Source: Paracoccus sp. MA
GTDB lineage: Bacteria; Pseudomonadota; Alphaproteobacteria; Rhodobacterales; Rhodobacteraceae
Assembly: GCF_020990385.1 (NCBI RefSeq)
Contig: NZ_CP087597.1
Coordinates: 1,139,001-1,203,000 of the forward strand
Direction of reading: 5' to 3'
DNA length: 64,000 nucleotides
In this document: positions 45,994 to 55,932 of the stretch, one piece after another
Numbering within the stretch: position 1 is the stretch's first letter
How the letters are laid out: each line of letters starts with the position of its first letter
Translations under genes and position numbers: made by a program
Notes under the pieces: generated by a model
What the model was told of the DNA's origin: nothing
Seen by the model: only the letters and a program-made list of their open reading frames with translations
Databases searched by the model: none

Positions 45994-48531
45994 TCAATAC
46001 AGCCCGCCCGAGGACAGGGTGCCGAAATCGGCCTTCTTCGGGATCACTCTCTTCTTGCCGGTCGAGGTGGTCACCGCCTGCCCGCCGTCGCGGCCCTGGG
46101 TGAACAGCGGCAGCGTGCCCGGATCGGCCCGGCCGAAGCCGCCGTCGACCAGCGCGATGCCGGTCAGCGACTGGCCGTCGCGGAAATATTCGGCGATGAC
46201 ATTGTCGCCCTTGGCGTCGGGGCCGAGGATCGCGCCGGTGAAGCGGTCGATGTTGACGAAATGCCCGCCCGGCGGAACCTTGAACTCGGTGCCGCCGAAT
46301 TCCTTCACCGCCTCCTGCATGAACTCGTTGAAGACCGGCACGCAAAGCGTGCCGCCATAGGCGTTGGACCCCAGCGTGCGCGGCTGGTCATAGCCCAGAT
46401 AGCAGCCGGCGACGAGGTTCGAGGTGAAGCCGATGAACCAGACATCCTTGGCGTCGTTGGTGGTGCCGGTCTTGCCGGCCACAGGCACCGGCAGGTTCAC
46501 CCCGCGCCCCGAGCCGCGCTTGACCACGCCCTCGAGCATCGAGGTCAGCTGATAGGCGGTGATCGCATCCATCACCCGCTCGCGGTTGGAACGGATCTCG
46601 GGCGCGGCGCCGGCGGGCAGGGTCGGCTGGCCGCAGGTCACGCAGTCGCGGCGATCGTGGCGATAGATGGTGCGGCCGCGGCGGTCCTGCACGCGGTCGA
46701 CCAGCGTGGGTTCCACCCGCTCGCCGCCATTGGCGAACATGGCATAGGCGGCGACCATCTTGAACAGCGTCGTCTCCTGCGCACCCAGGGAATTGGCGAG
46801 GAAATGGCCGAGATTGTCGTAGACCCCGAATTTCTCGGCATAGGACGCGACGGTATCCATGCCGATATCGCGGGCGATGCGGATGGTCATCAGGTTGCGC
46901 GACTGCTCGATCCCGGTGCGCATCGGCGTGGGGCCGTAGAACTTGCCGCTGGCGTTCTTGGGGGTCCACAGCCCCTGCGGCGTGTTCACGGTGATCGGCT
47001 CGTCCACCACGATGGTGGCCGGGTTGAAGCCGGAATCCAGCGCCGCCGCATAGACGAAGGGCTTGAAGCTGGAGCCGGGCTGGCGCTGCGCCTGGGTCGC
47101 GCGGTTGAAGACCGAGCTTTGATAGGAAAATCCGCCCTGCATGGCGATGACCCGGCCGGTATTCACGTCCATGGCCATGAAGCCGCCCTGCACCTCGGGC
47201 ACCTGCCGCAGGGTCCAGCGGATGAAGCTGCCGTCGCTGTCGCTGGTCATGCGGCGCACCAGCACCACCTCGCCGACCTCCAGCAGGTCCGAGGCCACCT
47301 TGGCCTTGGGCGCCAGCGTGCCGTCGGCGCGGCGCTTCCTGGCCCATTGCACGTCCTTGGCGGGAATGGTCGCGGTGCCCTCCTGATCCTCGATGCCGAT
47401 GGTGGCGTCGCTGCCTTCCAGGGACAGCACCACGGCCGGGAACCAGCCCTCGATGTCGCGCGGCACGCGGGTCTCGGCCAGCGCGGCGCGCCAGTCCTGC
47501 TCGCTGCCGAGCCGCTCGGCCGGGATCGAGACGCGGGTGCCGCGCCAGACGCCGCGGCCGCGGTCGTATTTCTCCAGCGCCTGCTGCAGGGCGCGCGCGG
47601 CGACCTTCTGCAGCCTGGGGTCGACGGTGGCGCGGATCGCCAGGCCGCCGCCGAAGAATTCCTCCTCGCCGAACTGCGCCGAAAGCTGGCGGCGGATCTC
47701 GTCGGTGAAATAGTCGCGCGCCGGCAGCTGCTGCTGGAAGGCGGGGAAATCGCCGTTCTGCACCGAGCGCAGCGGCAATTGCGATTCCGCCTCGTAGGTC
47801 GCCTGGTCGATATAGCCGTTCTGCCACATCTCGCGCAGGACGTAGTTGCGCCGCTCGGTCACCCGCTCCTTGGCGCGGACGGGGTGATAGCGGCCCGGCG
47901 CCTGCGGCATCGCGGCCAGCGTCGCGGCCTCATGCGGGGCAAGCTCGGTCAGGGGCTTGTTGAAATAGGTCTGCGCGGCGGCGGCGACGCCGAAACTGTT
48001 CTGCCCCAGAAAGATCTCGTTCAGGTAAAGTTCGAGGATCTGGTCCTTGGACAGGGTCGATTCCAGCCGGGTGGCCAGGATCAGTTCCTTGATCTTGCGC
48101 TCGACGCTGCGGTCGCTGGAGAGCAGGAAGTTCTTCATCACCTGCTGGGTGATGGTCGAGGCGCCGCGCACGTTCTCGCCCCGGGTGCGGACCGCCTGCA
48201 CCAGCGCGCCCATCATGCCGCGCGGATCGAAACCGTGGTGATGGTAGAAATTCTTGTCCTCGGCGCTGATGAAGGCCTCCTTGACCAGCGGCGGGATGTC
48301 GTCGATCGGCACGAAGATGCGGCGCTCCTCGGCGAATTCGTCGATCAGCCGCCCCTCGCCGGAATAGACCCGGCTGATGGTCTTGGGCGCATATTGCGCC
48401 AGCTGCTCATGGCTCGGCAGGTCGCGCGAATACATCCAGAACACCGCCCCGACGGTCAGGGCGATGAAGAAGACGGCGGTCACGAACCAGGAAAAGATCG
48501 CACCGATGAAGGACAGAAGGAAGCGCAGCAA
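45994..48531 (-). CDS. mrcA: penicillin-binding protein 1A
   Basis: 845-aa bifunctional peptidoglycan synthase anchored in the inner membrane (SFIGAIFSWFVTAVFFIALTVGAVFWM). The glycosyltransferase domain has EAFISAEDKNFYHHHGFD, RGASTITQQVMKNFLLS and LELYLNEIFLGQNSFGVAAAAQTYF. An OB-like insert follows, and the transpeptidase has PGSSFKPFVYAAAL (SxxK), EQSRNLM (SxN) and PVAGKTGTTND (KTG). The start codon is TTG 48531 (AGAGG 8 nt upstream): no in-frame ATG exists between the upstream TAG and the membrane segment. It lies downstream of an amidase gene in the same direction. Confidence 0.95.
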   Translation of the reverse strand: MLRFLLSFIGAIFSWFVTAVFFIALTVGAVFWMYSRDLPSHEQLAQYAPKTISRVYSGEGRLIDEFAEERRIFVPIDDIPPLVKEAFISAEDKNFYHHHGFDPRGMMGALVQAVRTRGENVRGASTITQQVMKNFLLSSDRSVERKIKELILATRLESTLSKDQILELYLNEIFLGQNSFGVAAAAQTYFNKPLTELAPHEAATLAAMPQAPGRYHPVRAKERVTERRNYVLREMWQNGYIDQATYEAESQLPLRSVQNGDFPAFQQQLPARDYFTDEIRRQLSAQFGEEEFFGGGLAIRATVDPRLQKVAARALQQALEKYDRGRGVWRGTRVSIPAERLGSEQDWRAALAETRVPRDIEGWFPAVVLSLEGSDATIGIEDQEGTATIPAKDVQWARKRRADGTLAPKAKVASDLLEVGEVVLVRRMTSDSDGSFIRWTLRQVPEVQGGFMAMDVNTGRVIAMQGGFSYQSSVFNRATQAQRQPGSSFKPFVYAAALDSGFNPATIVVDEPITVNTPQGLWTPKNASGKFYGPTPMRTGIEQSRNLMTIRIARDIGMDTVASYAEKFGVYDNLGHFLANSLGAQETTLFKMVAAYAMFANGGERVEPTLVDRVQDRRGRTIYRHDRRDCVTCGQPTLPAGAAPEIRSNRERVMDAITAYQLTSMLEGVVKRGSGRGVNLPVPVAGKTGTTNDAKDVWFIGFTSNLVAGCYLGYDQPRTLGSNAYGGTLCVPVFNEFMQEAVKEFGGTEFKVPPGGHFVNIDRFTGAILGPDAKGDNVIAEYFRDGQSLTGIALVDGGFGRADPGTLPLFTQGRDGGQAVTTSTGKKRVIPKKADFGTLSSGGLY

Positions 48532-48601
48532 TGGGCAAGCCTCTGGGGATAACCTGCGTCTCTATAGACAGCGGGGCCGGTCCCGTCAAAGCAACCTTGC
48601 G

Positions 48602-49837
48602 CTACTTTCGCGACAGCGCGGCGCGGGCGGCGTCATCCTGCGCCCAGAGGCCGATCGCCTGGGCCAAGGCCTGCGCGGTGCGCGCGCGCCAGTCCGGGTC
48701 GAACAGGTTCGTCCGGTCGCCCGCATCGGTCAGGAAGCCCAGCTCGATCAGCACCGAGGGGATGTCGGGCGATTTCAGCACCGAGAAGGCCGCGCCGCGC
48801 ACCGGGGTGCGATGCATGCCGACGCCCGCGCGATTGAGCTCGGAAACCGCGAACTTGGCGAAGGCTTCCGAGCGCGGATGCGTCTCGGTCCGCGCCAGGT
48901 CCATCAGCACGTCGGCCAGCTGGTCGTCGGTGCCCGCCAGGTCCAGCCCGGCCAGCAGGTCGGCGCGGTCGTGGCGCATCGCCAGCTCGCGCGTGGCGCG
49001 GTCGTCGGCCTGCGGGTTCCAGACATAGATCGACAGCCCCGCCGCCTCGCCCGCCGGCAGCGCATCGGCATGCAACGAGATGAACAGGTCGGCCTGCGCG
49101 GCGCGGGCGATGGTCATGCGCCGCTCCAGCGGGACGAAGCTGTCATCCTCGCGGGTGGGGACGACCTCGAAACCGGCGCGGGTCAGGATCTCGGCCAGTT
49201 CGCGGGCAAAGCCCAGCATCAGCGCCGCCTCGTAGATGGCGCCGACCTGGGCGCCGGGATCGTGGCCGCCATGGCCGGGGTCGAGGGCGACGCGCAACGG
49301 CCGCTTGGCGGTGCGGCGCGGCGGCAGCGGCGTCACCTCGGCCGGGCTGGGCAGGTCCCAGAGCGCCGAAAGCGCATTGCCGCGGGTGACGAAGGCCTGG
49401 GGCTTCACCGGCTCGATGCGCAGCTTGACCAGCGCGCCCCGGGCGCCGCCCTCGGCCGGGCTTTGCACGGCGGTGCGCAGCGCATAGGGGCCAGGCAGTT
49501 CCATCACCAGCCGCGACCAGCCGGGCCGGAACCGGCCCCAGCGCAGCGCCGGCACCAGCTCGCGGCCGGGCAGATCCTCGGCGCTGGTGCCGGAAAAGTC
49601 GATCTCGCGGAAATCGACCACCAGGCGCGGCGGGCCGTCGAGGAAATAGACCCGGTAGGGCACCGGCTGGCTGATGGTCAGCCGCAGTTCCATCGGCCGC
49701 GGTCTGCCGCGGTCGCGGCCCTCGGCCGCCAGCGAGGAGCCCGCCAGATCGACCGTCGCCAGGGCCGAGCGCGTGCCGTCATCGGCCAGCGCCGGCAGCG
49801 CCAGCCAGACCAGCAGCAGGGCCCAGAGCCATCTCAT
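48602..49837 (-). CDS. N-acetylmuramoyl-L-alanine amidase with AMIN domain
   Basis: 411-aa exported cell-wall amidase (AmiA/B/C type) that separates daughter cells. A signal peptide (MRWLWALLLVWLALPALADD) is followed by an AMIN domain (about residues 45-140, LRLTISQPVPYRVYFLDGPPRLVVDF) and the Amidase_3 catalytic domain: RVALDPGHGGHDPGAQVG, EVVPTREDDSFVPLERR, LFISLHADALP and SVLIELGFLTDAGDRTNL supply the zinc ligands and Glu. Its ATG overlaps the aminotransferase stop by 4 nt, and PBP1A follows 70 nt later. Confidence 0.94.
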   Translation of the reverse strand: MRWLWALLLVWLALPALADDGTRSALATVDLAGSSLAAEGRDRGRPRPMELRLTISQPVPYRVYFLDGPPRLVVDFREIDFSGTSAEDLPGRELVPALRWGRFRPGWSRLVMELPGPYALRTAVQSPAEGGARGALVKLRIEPVKPQAFVTRGNALSALWDLPSPAEVTPLPPRRTAKRPLRVALDPGHGGHDPGAQVGAIYEAALMLGFARELAEILTRAGFEVVPTREDDSFVPLERRMTIARAAQADLFISLHADALPAGEAAGLSIYVWNPQADDRATRELAMRHDRADLLAGLDLAGTDDQLADVLMDLARTETHPRSEAFAKFAVSELNRAGVGMHRTPVRGAAFSVLKSPDIPSVLIELGFLTDAGDRTNLFDPDWRARTAQALAQAIGLWAQDDAARAALSRK

Positions 49838-50970
49838 CGCGCCGCCATGAAGGCTGCCAGCCGCTCCAGCCCCTCGGCAATCTCGGCCGTCCCCGCAGCA
49901 TAGCTGAAGCGCAGGGTGCGGGCGCCGCGATGCGGGTCGAAGTCCAGGCCCGGCGTGACAGCGACACCCGCCTTTTCAAGAATTTCCGCGGCGAAGCTCA
50001 GGCTGTCCCCGGTCAGGTCGGACACATCGGCATAGATGTAGAAGGCGCCTTCCGGCGGAGCGATGCGCGAGAAGCCGATCTGCGGCAGGCGCTCCAGCAT
50101 CAGCCGGCGATTTTGCGCGTAGACGGCCAGGTTCGCCTCGGCCTCCTCCACGCAATCCAGCGCGGCCAGCGCCGCGACCTGGCTGGCATGGGGCGGGCAG
50201 ATGAACATGTTCTGCGCGATGCGCTCGACGGTGCGGATCATGCTGTCCGGCACCACCATCCAGCCGACGCGCCAGCCGGTCATGCTGAAATATTTCGAGA
50301 AGCTGTTGATGACGAAAACCTCATCCGTCACTTCCAGCGCCGAATGGAAGCCGGCGCCATAGTCGAGCCCGTGATAGATCTCGTCCGAGATCACGCTCAT
50401 GCCCAGCTCCGCCGCCCGCGCGGTCAGCCCCGCCAGTTCCTCGCGCCGCAGCACGGTGCCCGAGGGGTTGCCGGGCGAGGCGAGGATCAGCCCCTGCGCA
50501 TCCGCCGGCAGGTCCTGCGGCCGCGGCTGGTAGCGGTCCTCGGCCCGGGTCGGGATGCCGACGGGTTCCAGCGACATGGCGCGCAGGATCTGGCGATAGC
50601 TGGGATAGCCCGGCTCGCCCAAGGCCACCCGCTCGCCCGCGTCGAACAGCGCCGAGAAGGCCAGGATGAAGCCGCCCGAGGAGCCCGGCGTCACCACCAC
50701 GCGGCTCGGGTCGAGGTCGAGCCCATACCAGCGCCGGTAAAGCCCGGCGATGCCGGCGCGCAGCTCTGGCAGGCCAAGCGCGACCGTATAGCCCAGCGGC
50801 CGGTCCAGCGCGGCGGCCAGCGCCCGGCGCGCGCCCTCGGGGGCCGGGGTCGAGGGCTGGCCGACCTCCATATGGATGATGCGGCGGCCCCCGGCCTCGG
50901 CCTTGCGAGCGGCCTCCATGACATCCATGACGATGAAGGGGTCGACCTGCCCGCGGCGGGATTGTCTCAT
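49834..50970 (-). CDS. class I/II PLP-dependent aminotransferase
   Basis: Fold type I aminotransferase of 378 aa from the preferred start. Conserved landmarks are VTPGSSGGFILAFSALFDAG, ILASPGNPSGTVLRREEL, VISDEIYHGLDYG and the PLP lysine in FVINSFSKYFSMTGWRVGWMVVP, with the final Arg in RTLRFSYA. The subgroup resembles aspartate/aromatic aminotransferases, but the substrate cannot be read out. ATG 50970 has GGCAGG 5 nt upstream; ATG 50985 adds five residues. It is divergent from the DsbA-like gene and overlaps the amidase gene. Confidence 0.9.
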   Translation of the reverse strand: MRQSRRGQVDPFIVMDVMEAARKAEAGGRRIIHMEVGQPSTPAPEGARRALAAALDRPLGYTVALGLPELRAGIAGLYRRWYGLDLDPSRVVVTPGSSGGFILAFSALFDAGERVALGEPGYPSYRQILRAMSLEPVGIPTRAEDRYQPRPQDLPADAQGLILASPGNPSGTVLRREELAGLTARAAELGMSVISDEIYHGLDYGAGFHSALEVTDEVFVINSFSKYFSMTGWRVGWMVVPDSMIRTVERIAQNMFICPPHASQVAALAALDCVEEAEANLAVYAQNRRLMLERLPQIGFSRIAPPEGAFYIYADVSDLTGDSLSFAAEILEKAGVAVTPGLDFDPHRGARTLRFSYAAGTAEIAEGLERLAAFMAAR

Positions 50971-51105
50971 GTCTGCCTGCCTCATGGTTTTGGCCGGGTA
51001 TCGGACCTGCGGGCGGCCCGGTCAAGCCCGCGTGAGACCGGGGCGGATCGCTTGCAACACTGTCCCGGACAGGCCAAGTTGCCGGCAACTGGAAAGGATC
51101 CTCGG

Positions 51106-51858
51106 ATGAAAGCCCTTTTGACCGCCGCGCTGCTGACGGCAACCGCCCTGCCCTCTTTCGCCTTCGATCCGGCGAACATGACCGAGGCCGAAAAGGCCGC
51201 CTTCGGCGAGGCGGTGCGCGATTACCTGATGGCCAATCCCGACGTGCTGATCGAGTCGATCAACGTGCTGGAAGAGCGCCGCGCCGCCGACGAGGCGAAG
51301 AACGACCAACTGCTGGTCGAGAACAACAGGGAGGCGATCTTCGACGACGGCCACAGCTGGATCGGCGGCAATCCCGAGGGCGACGTGACCCTGGTCGAGT
51401 TCATCGATTACCGCTGCGGGGTGTGCAAGCGGGTGAACCCGGAGCTGGAAAAGCTGATCTCGGCCGATGGCAACATCCGCTGGATCCTGAAGGAATTCCC
51501 GATCCTGACCCAGGAAAGCGACATGGCCGCGCGTTTCGCCATCGCGGTGCAGCAGGAGGCCGGGCCCGAGGCCTACAAGAAGGCGCATGACGCGCTGATG
51601 GAATCGCGCGGGCCGGTCAATCTGGAAAGCCTGACCGCGCTGGCCGGCGATCTGGGCGTGGACGGCAAGGCGGTGCTGAACCGGATGAACACCGAGGAGG
51701 TCTCGGCCGTGCTGCGCAAGAACCACCAGCTGGCCGAGCAGATGCGGATCATGGGCACGCCGACCTTCATCATCGGCGGCGAGATGCTGCGCGGCGTGCC
51801 GGCCGAGGGGCTGGAAGGCGCCATCGCCCGGGCGCGTGCGGCCGAGGCCGAGGGCTGA
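51106..51858 (+). CDS. periplasmic DsbA-family thiol:disulfide oxidoreductase
   Basis: 250-aa exported thioredoxin-fold protein. The signal peptide is MKALLTAALLTATALPSFAF, followed by a helical dimerisation-like region (AVRDYLMANPDVLIESINVLEERRAADEAKN) typical of the BdbD/ScsC-like branch. The active site is Cys104-Gly-Val-Cys107 (FIDYRCGVCKR), and GTPTFIIGGEMLRGVP contains the cis-proline. It probably catalyses disulfide formation or exchange in the periplasm. AAGGA lies upstream of the ATG. A hairpin with conserved tail follows the stop. Confidence 0.92.
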   Translation: MKALLTAALLTATALPSFAFDPANMTEAEKAAFGEAVRDYLMANPDVLIESINVLEERRAADEAKNDQLLVENNREAIFDDGHSWIGGNPEGDVTLVEFIDYRCGVCKRVNPELEKLISADGNIRWILKEFPILTQESDMAARFAIAVQQEAGPEAYKKAHDALMESRGPVNLESLTALAGDLGVDGKAVLNRMNTEEVSAVLRKNHQLAEQMRIMGTPTFIIGGEMLRGVPAEGLEGAIARARAAEAEG

Positions 51859-51863
51859 GCCGG

Positions 51864-51914
51864 TGCCGCCGGTGCAGGTTGCGCGGGCGGCAGGAGTATT
51901 TGGAAAACGGTGAA
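51864..51914 (+). repeat. hairpin plus 20-nt conserved tail after the dsbA-like gene
   Basis: Five nt after the stop, TGCCGCC (51864-51870) pairs with GGCGGCA (51886-51892), followed by GG and the tail AGTATTTGGAAAACGGTGAA (51895-51914). The tail differs at one position from that downstream of prfB (44741-44760), in the same orientation relative to the upstream gene. Confidence 0.6.
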
Positions 51915-51947
51915 TGGCAGAGGGCGGCGCCTCGACCGCCCTTTCGC

Positions 51948-53072
51948 CTATTCGGCGGCGGCGGCTTGCGCGGCCTCGAGTTCGGCGGCGCGTTTCTCGA
52001 CCAGTTCGACGATGTGATCGACCATCTGGTCGTTGGTCATCTTGTGGTCCTGCCTGCCGGCCAGATAGACCATGCCGGAGCCCGCACCGCCGCCGGTGAA
52101 GCCGATATCGGTCATCAGCGCCTCGCCCGGGCCGTTCACCACGCAGCCGATGATCGACAGGCTCATCGGGGTCTTGATGTGTTCGAGGCGCTTTTCCAGG
52201 ATCTCGACCGTCCGGATCACGTCGAAGCCTTGCCGCGCGCAGCTGGGGCAAGAGATGATCTGCACGCCGCGGGTGCGCAGGCCCAGCGATTTCAGGATCT
52301 CGAAGCCGACCTTGACCTCCTCGACCGGATCGGCGGACAGGCTGACGCGGATCGTGTCGCCGATGCCCATCCACAAGAGGTTGCCGAGGCCGATGGCGGA
52401 TTTCACCGTGCCGGACATCAGCCCGCCCGCCTCGGTGATGCCCAAGTGGATCGGCGCGTCGGTCGCCTCGGCCAGTTGCTGATAGGCGGCGGCGGCGAGG
52501 AAGACGTCGCTGGCCTTCACGCTGATCTTGAATTCGTGGAAGTCGTTGTCCTGCAGGATCCTGATGTGGTCGAGGCCGGATTCCACCATCGCATCCGGGC
52601 AGGGCTCGCCGTATTTCTCCAGCAGGTGCCGTTCCAGGCTGCCGGCATTCACGCCGATGCGGATCGAGCAGCCATGGTCGCGGGCGGCTCTGATGACCTC
52701 GCGCACCCGGGCGGCATCGCCGATATTGCCGGGGTTGATGCGCAGGCAGGCGGCGCCCGCCTCGGCGGCCTCGATGGCGCGCTTGTAGTGGAAATGGATG
52801 TCGGCCACGATCGGCACCGGGCTTTCGCGGCAGATCTCGCGCAGCGCCCGGGTCGAGGCCTGATCGGGGGTCGAGACGCGCACGATATCGGCGCCCACGT
52901 CGGCGGCGCGCAGGATCTGGTCCAGCGTCGCCTTGACGTCGCTGGTATCCGTATTGGTCATGGTCTGCACGCTGATCGGCGCATCGCCCCCCACCGGCAC
53001 CGCGCCGACCATGATCTGGCGCGACTTGCGCCGGTCGATATTGCGCCAGGGGCGGATCGGATTATGCGACAT
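51948..53072 (-). CDS. ispG: 4-hydroxy-3-methylbut-2-enyl-diphosphate synthase
   Basis: 374-aa 4Fe-4S enzyme of the MEP isoprenoid pathway (GcpE), converting MEcPP to HMBPP. Diagnostic segments are [58 protein letters not shown] and [22 protein letters not shown]; the cluster ligands are [13 protein letters not shown] (two Cys) and [12 protein letters not shown] (third Cys). Start 53072 (MSHNPIRPW) fits the family; only a weak AAGG precedes it. It follows the RodZ-like gene in the same direction. Confidence 0.96.
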   Translation of the reverse strand: MSHNPIRPWRNIDRRKSRQIMVGAVPVGGDAPISVQTMTNTDTSDVKATLDQILRAADVGADIVRVSTPDQASTRALREICRESPVPIVADIHFHYKRAIEAAEAGAACLRINPGNIGDAARVREVIRAARDHGCSIRIGVNAGSLERHLLEKYGEPCPDAMVESGLDHIRILQDNDFHEFKISVKASDVFLAAAAYQQLAEATDAPIHLGITEAGGLMSGTVKSAIGLGNLLWMGIGDTIRVSLSADPVEEVKVGFEILKSLGLRTRGVQIISCPSCARQGFDVIRTVEILEKRLEHIKTPMSLSIIGCVVNGPGEALMTDIGFTGGGAGSGMVYLAGRQDHKMTNDQMVDHIVELVEKRAAELEAAQAAAAE

Positions 53073-53202
53073 GGCTGGAGCCTTTTCCTGCGCCAGAGGC
53101 GGATTCACCCGTGAGAAATAGGCCGATGCGGGCCTGCGGGCAAGCCGTGCGGTCCCGGCGGGGCGCCTGCTATCGCATCCGTGACCGGCGCGCGGGCGCA
53201 GA

Positions 53203-54423
53203 TCACTCCTGCACGGGGGGCTGTTCCGGCTGGCCGGCAGAGGCCAGCGCGACCATCTCGGCCAGCTGCGGGTCCTTGGCGAGGTCGGCAAAGGCGAATT
53301 TCGCCGTCAGCGCATTGGGCGAAAGCTCGACATTCTTGACCACCTTGGCGCCCGGCGCGGCAGGGCCGTAGGTGCGGCCGTTCACCGCGAAATAGATCGC
53401 GCCGGAATTGCCCGCGCGCAGCACCGGCGGCGCCTCGAGCTTGGGCAGGGCGAAACGCTCGCCCGCATCCATGGTCTTTTCCAGCAGCACCGTGCCATCG
53501 GCCGAGGTCACCCGCACCCAGGCCGGCCGGGCGGCGAGGATCTCGACTTCCGGCGCGTCGGGGGCCACGGTGCGCACCGCGGCCTGCTCGGCCGGCATCT
53601 GCGGCCCGTAGACTCGGTCCTGGGCCAAGGCGGTCCGGTTCGCGGGCTCGGTGCTTTCGGGCTGCATGGCCGGCGCGTTCAGCCCGGGATCGATGGCGGC
53701 GATGGGACCGTCGCGGGCGATCAGCACCGGCACCTCCAGCGCCTGCGGGCGATAGGTGCGGTCCAGCCCCTCGGGACGCGGCAGGTTGACCTGGGCCGAT
53801 TCGACCGTCTCGGGTTCGGCCGCCTCCTGCACCGGGTCGAGTGCTGCGATCACGCCGGGGGCCTGGTCGCCGGGGGTCAGGTTGACCTTCTGCACCTCTT
53901 GCAGCACGGCCCAGCCGCCATAGCCCAGACCGCAGGCCAGCGCGACCATGACCAGAAGCGAGCCGATGGCGCGCGGCTCGATGGAGCTCCAGAGGCTTTC
54001 CTGCCTGGGCAGGAAGATCGGATGCGGATTGGCCAGCGCCTCGGCCGGGTCGGCGGGCCGGCGCTGCGGCTTGGGCCCGGCGGCGGCGGGCGCCATGCCA
54101 TGCGTGGGCTGAAAGCCCGATTCCTGGCAGAAGCGGCGGAAGGTCCAGTCGGCATCCATGCCCAGATAGCGCGCATAGGAGCGCACATAGCCGGCGATGA
54201 AACTGGGCGTGTCGAAGGCCGAGATGTCGCAATTCTCAATGGCGGCGACATAGGAGGCGCGAATGCGCAACTCGCGCTGGACATCCAGCAGCGACTTGCC
54301 CAGCGTGGCCCGTTCGCCCCGCATCAGGTCGCCGAGACGAATATCAGGATCGTCGAAACCGGGCGGCAATGCCGCCGGTTCCTCATGGCCATGCGACGGG
54401 GGATTCCCCCTTAGCCCGATCAT
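53203..54423 (-). CDS. RodZ-like cytoskeletal/HTH membrane protein
   Basis: 406-aa protein with RodZ architecture: an N-terminal HTH_25 domain (about residues 28-105, [53 protein letters not shown]), a transmembrane helix ([22 protein letters not shown], about 150-172), a long Pro/Glu/Ala periplasmic linker and a C-terminal DUF4115-like beta domain ([51 protein letters not shown]). RodZ links MreB to the membrane and helps set rod shape. Located just upstream of ispG, a common arrangement. Confidence 0.87.
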   Translation of the reverse strand: MIGLRGNPPSHGHEEPAALPPGFDDPDIRLGDLMRGERATLGKSLLDVQRELRIRASYVAAIENCDISAFDTPSFIAGYVRSYARYLGMDADWTFRRFCQESGFQPTHGMAPAAAGPKPQRRPADPAEALANPHPIFLPRQESLWSSIEPRAIGSLLVMVALACGLGYGGWAVLQEVQKVNLTPGDQAPGVIAALDPVQEAAEPETVESAQVNLPRPEGLDRTYRPQALEVPVLIARDGPIAAIDPGLNAPAMQPESTEPANRTALAQDRVYGPQMPAEQAAVRTVAPDAPEVEILAARPAWVRVTSADGTVLLEKTMDAGERFALPKLEAPPVLRAGNSGAIYFAVNGRTYGPAAPGAKVVKNVELSPNALTAKFAFADLAKDPQLAEMVALASAGQPEQPPVQE

Positions 54424-54532
54424 CGCGCCTGCCCCATTCTTTGCTGCTCGTCCTCCCCGAATCGGAAGACTCTCACAACTTGATTAAAGCAAGGTTATCA
54501 CGGGCGCGAGAGGTCTTCACCCCGAAACCGCG

Positions 54533-55762
54533 TCAGGCAGCCGAAGTTGAACGGTTCAGTTTGCACTGCGACCACAGATTGTCCATAGCCCGCACCAGAT
54601 GGTCGATCTGCTTGGGGTCATGCACCGGCGAGGGCGTGAAGCGCAGCCGCTCGGTGCCGCGCGGCACGGTGGGGAAGTTGATCGGCTGCACGTAGATGCC
54701 GAAATCGGCCAGCAGCATGTCGGACAGCGCCTTGCAATGCACCGGGTGGCCGACATGCACCGGCACGATATGGCTGCCATGGTCCATGATCGGCATGCCG
54801 AGGCCGCGCAGCCGCATCTTGAGGATGCGGGCGTTCAGCTGCTGGCGGTCGCGCAGCAGCTGCCCCTCGGCCGTCTTCAGGAAGGCGATCGAGGCCGCCG
54901 CGCCCGCCGCCACCGCCGGCGGCAGCGAGGTGGTGAAGATGAAGCCCGGCGCATAGGAGCGGATCGCGTCCACCATCTTGGCCGAGGCGGCGATATAGCC
55001 GCCGAAGACGCCGAAGGCCTTGCCCAGCGTGCCGTTGAAGATGTCGATGCGGTGGCTCAGCCCGTCGCGCTCGGCCACGCCGCCGCCGCGCGGACCATAC
55101 ATGCCGACGGCATGGACCTCGTCCAGATAGGTGAGGGCGTTGAACTCGTCCGCGAGGTCGCAGATCGCGGCGATGGGGCCGAAATCGCCATCCATGGAAT
55201 AGATCGATTCGAAGGCGATCAGTTTCGGCGCCTCGGGATCGTCTGCCTCCAGCAGCTCGCGCAGATGCGCCACGTCATTGTGACGGAAGATGCGCTTGGC
55301 GCCGTCGAAACGCTTGATGCCCTCGATCATCGAGGCGTGGTTCAGCGCGTCGGAATAGATGATCAGCCCGGGAAACAGCTTGCGCAGGGTCGAGAGCGTC
55401 GCGTCATTGGCGATATAGGCGCTGGAAAAGACCAGCGAGGCCTCTTTCTGGTGCAGGTCGGCCAGTTCCGCCTCGAGCCGCTTGTGATAGACCGTCGTGC
55501 CCGAGATGTTGCGCGTGCCGCCGGAACCCGCCCCGGTGGCATCCAGCGCCTCGTGCATCGCCGCCAGCACCACCGGATGCTGGCCCATGCCCAGGTAATC
55601 GTTGCCGCACCAGACGGTGATCTCGGTCTCGGTGCCGTCCGGCCGCGTCCAGACCGCCTGCGGATAGGCCCCCTTGCGGCGTTCGATGTCGATGAAGGTC
55701 CGGTAGCGGCCCTCCTCGTGCAACTTGCCGATGGCCTGGTCGAGGGCGGCTGAGTAGTCCAT
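54533..55762 (-). CDS. hemA: 5-aminolevulinate synthase
   Basis: 409-aa PLP enzyme joining glycine and succinyl-CoA to 5-aminolevulinate, the first step of tetrapyrrole synthesis in alphaproteobacteria. It shows [88 protein letters not shown] and the PLP lysine in [22 protein letters not shown] 55762 has AAGGGATC upstream. A near-perfect FNR-type box lies 69 nt upstream, fitting oxygen control of haem supply. It is divergent from an M20 peptidase gene. Confidence 0.97.
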   Translation of the reverse strand: MDYSAALDQAIGKLHEEGRYRTFIDIERRKGAYPQAVWTRPDGTETEITVWCGNDYLGMGQHPVVLAAMHEALDATGAGSGGTRNISGTTVYHKRLEAELADLHQKEASLVFSSAYIANDATLSTLRKLFPGLIIYSDALNHASMIEGIKRFDGAKRIFRHNDVAHLRELLEADDPEAPKLIAFESIYSMDGDFGPIAAICDLADEFNALTYLDEVHAVGMYGPRGGGVAERDGLSHRIDIFNGTLGKAFGVFGGYIAASAKMVDAIRSYAPGFIFTTSLPPAVAAGAAASIAFLKTAEGQLLRDRQQLNARILKMRLRGLGMPIMDHGSHIVPVHVGHPVHCKALSDMLLADFGIYVQPINFPTVPRGTERLRFTPSPVHDPKQIDHLVRAMDNLWSQCKLNRSTSAA

Positions 55763-55830
55763 GACAGATCCCTTGCCTTGCTTGAACTTGCTTGCTTGGG
55801 GGATCATGCTCCGATCCCGCGGGTCGTGAC

Positions 55831-55844
55831 TTGATACGTGTCAA
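55831..55844. promoter_or_regulatory. FNR/Anr-type binding site
   Basis: TTGATACGTGTCAA matches the consensus TTGAT-N4-ATCAA at nine of ten defined positions. It lies 69 nt upstream of hemA and 89 nt upstream of the divergent M20 peptidase start. Regulation of Paracoccus hemA by an FNR-type protein has been proposed from a similar box. Confidence 0.7.
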
Positions 55845-55932
55845 TTCAAGGAAAATATAGCGCAAAAATGTCGCACTGGGACCAAGATCGCAGACAATTT
55901 TCTCCGAGAAAACCAATCAGGAAAGGCAGAGA

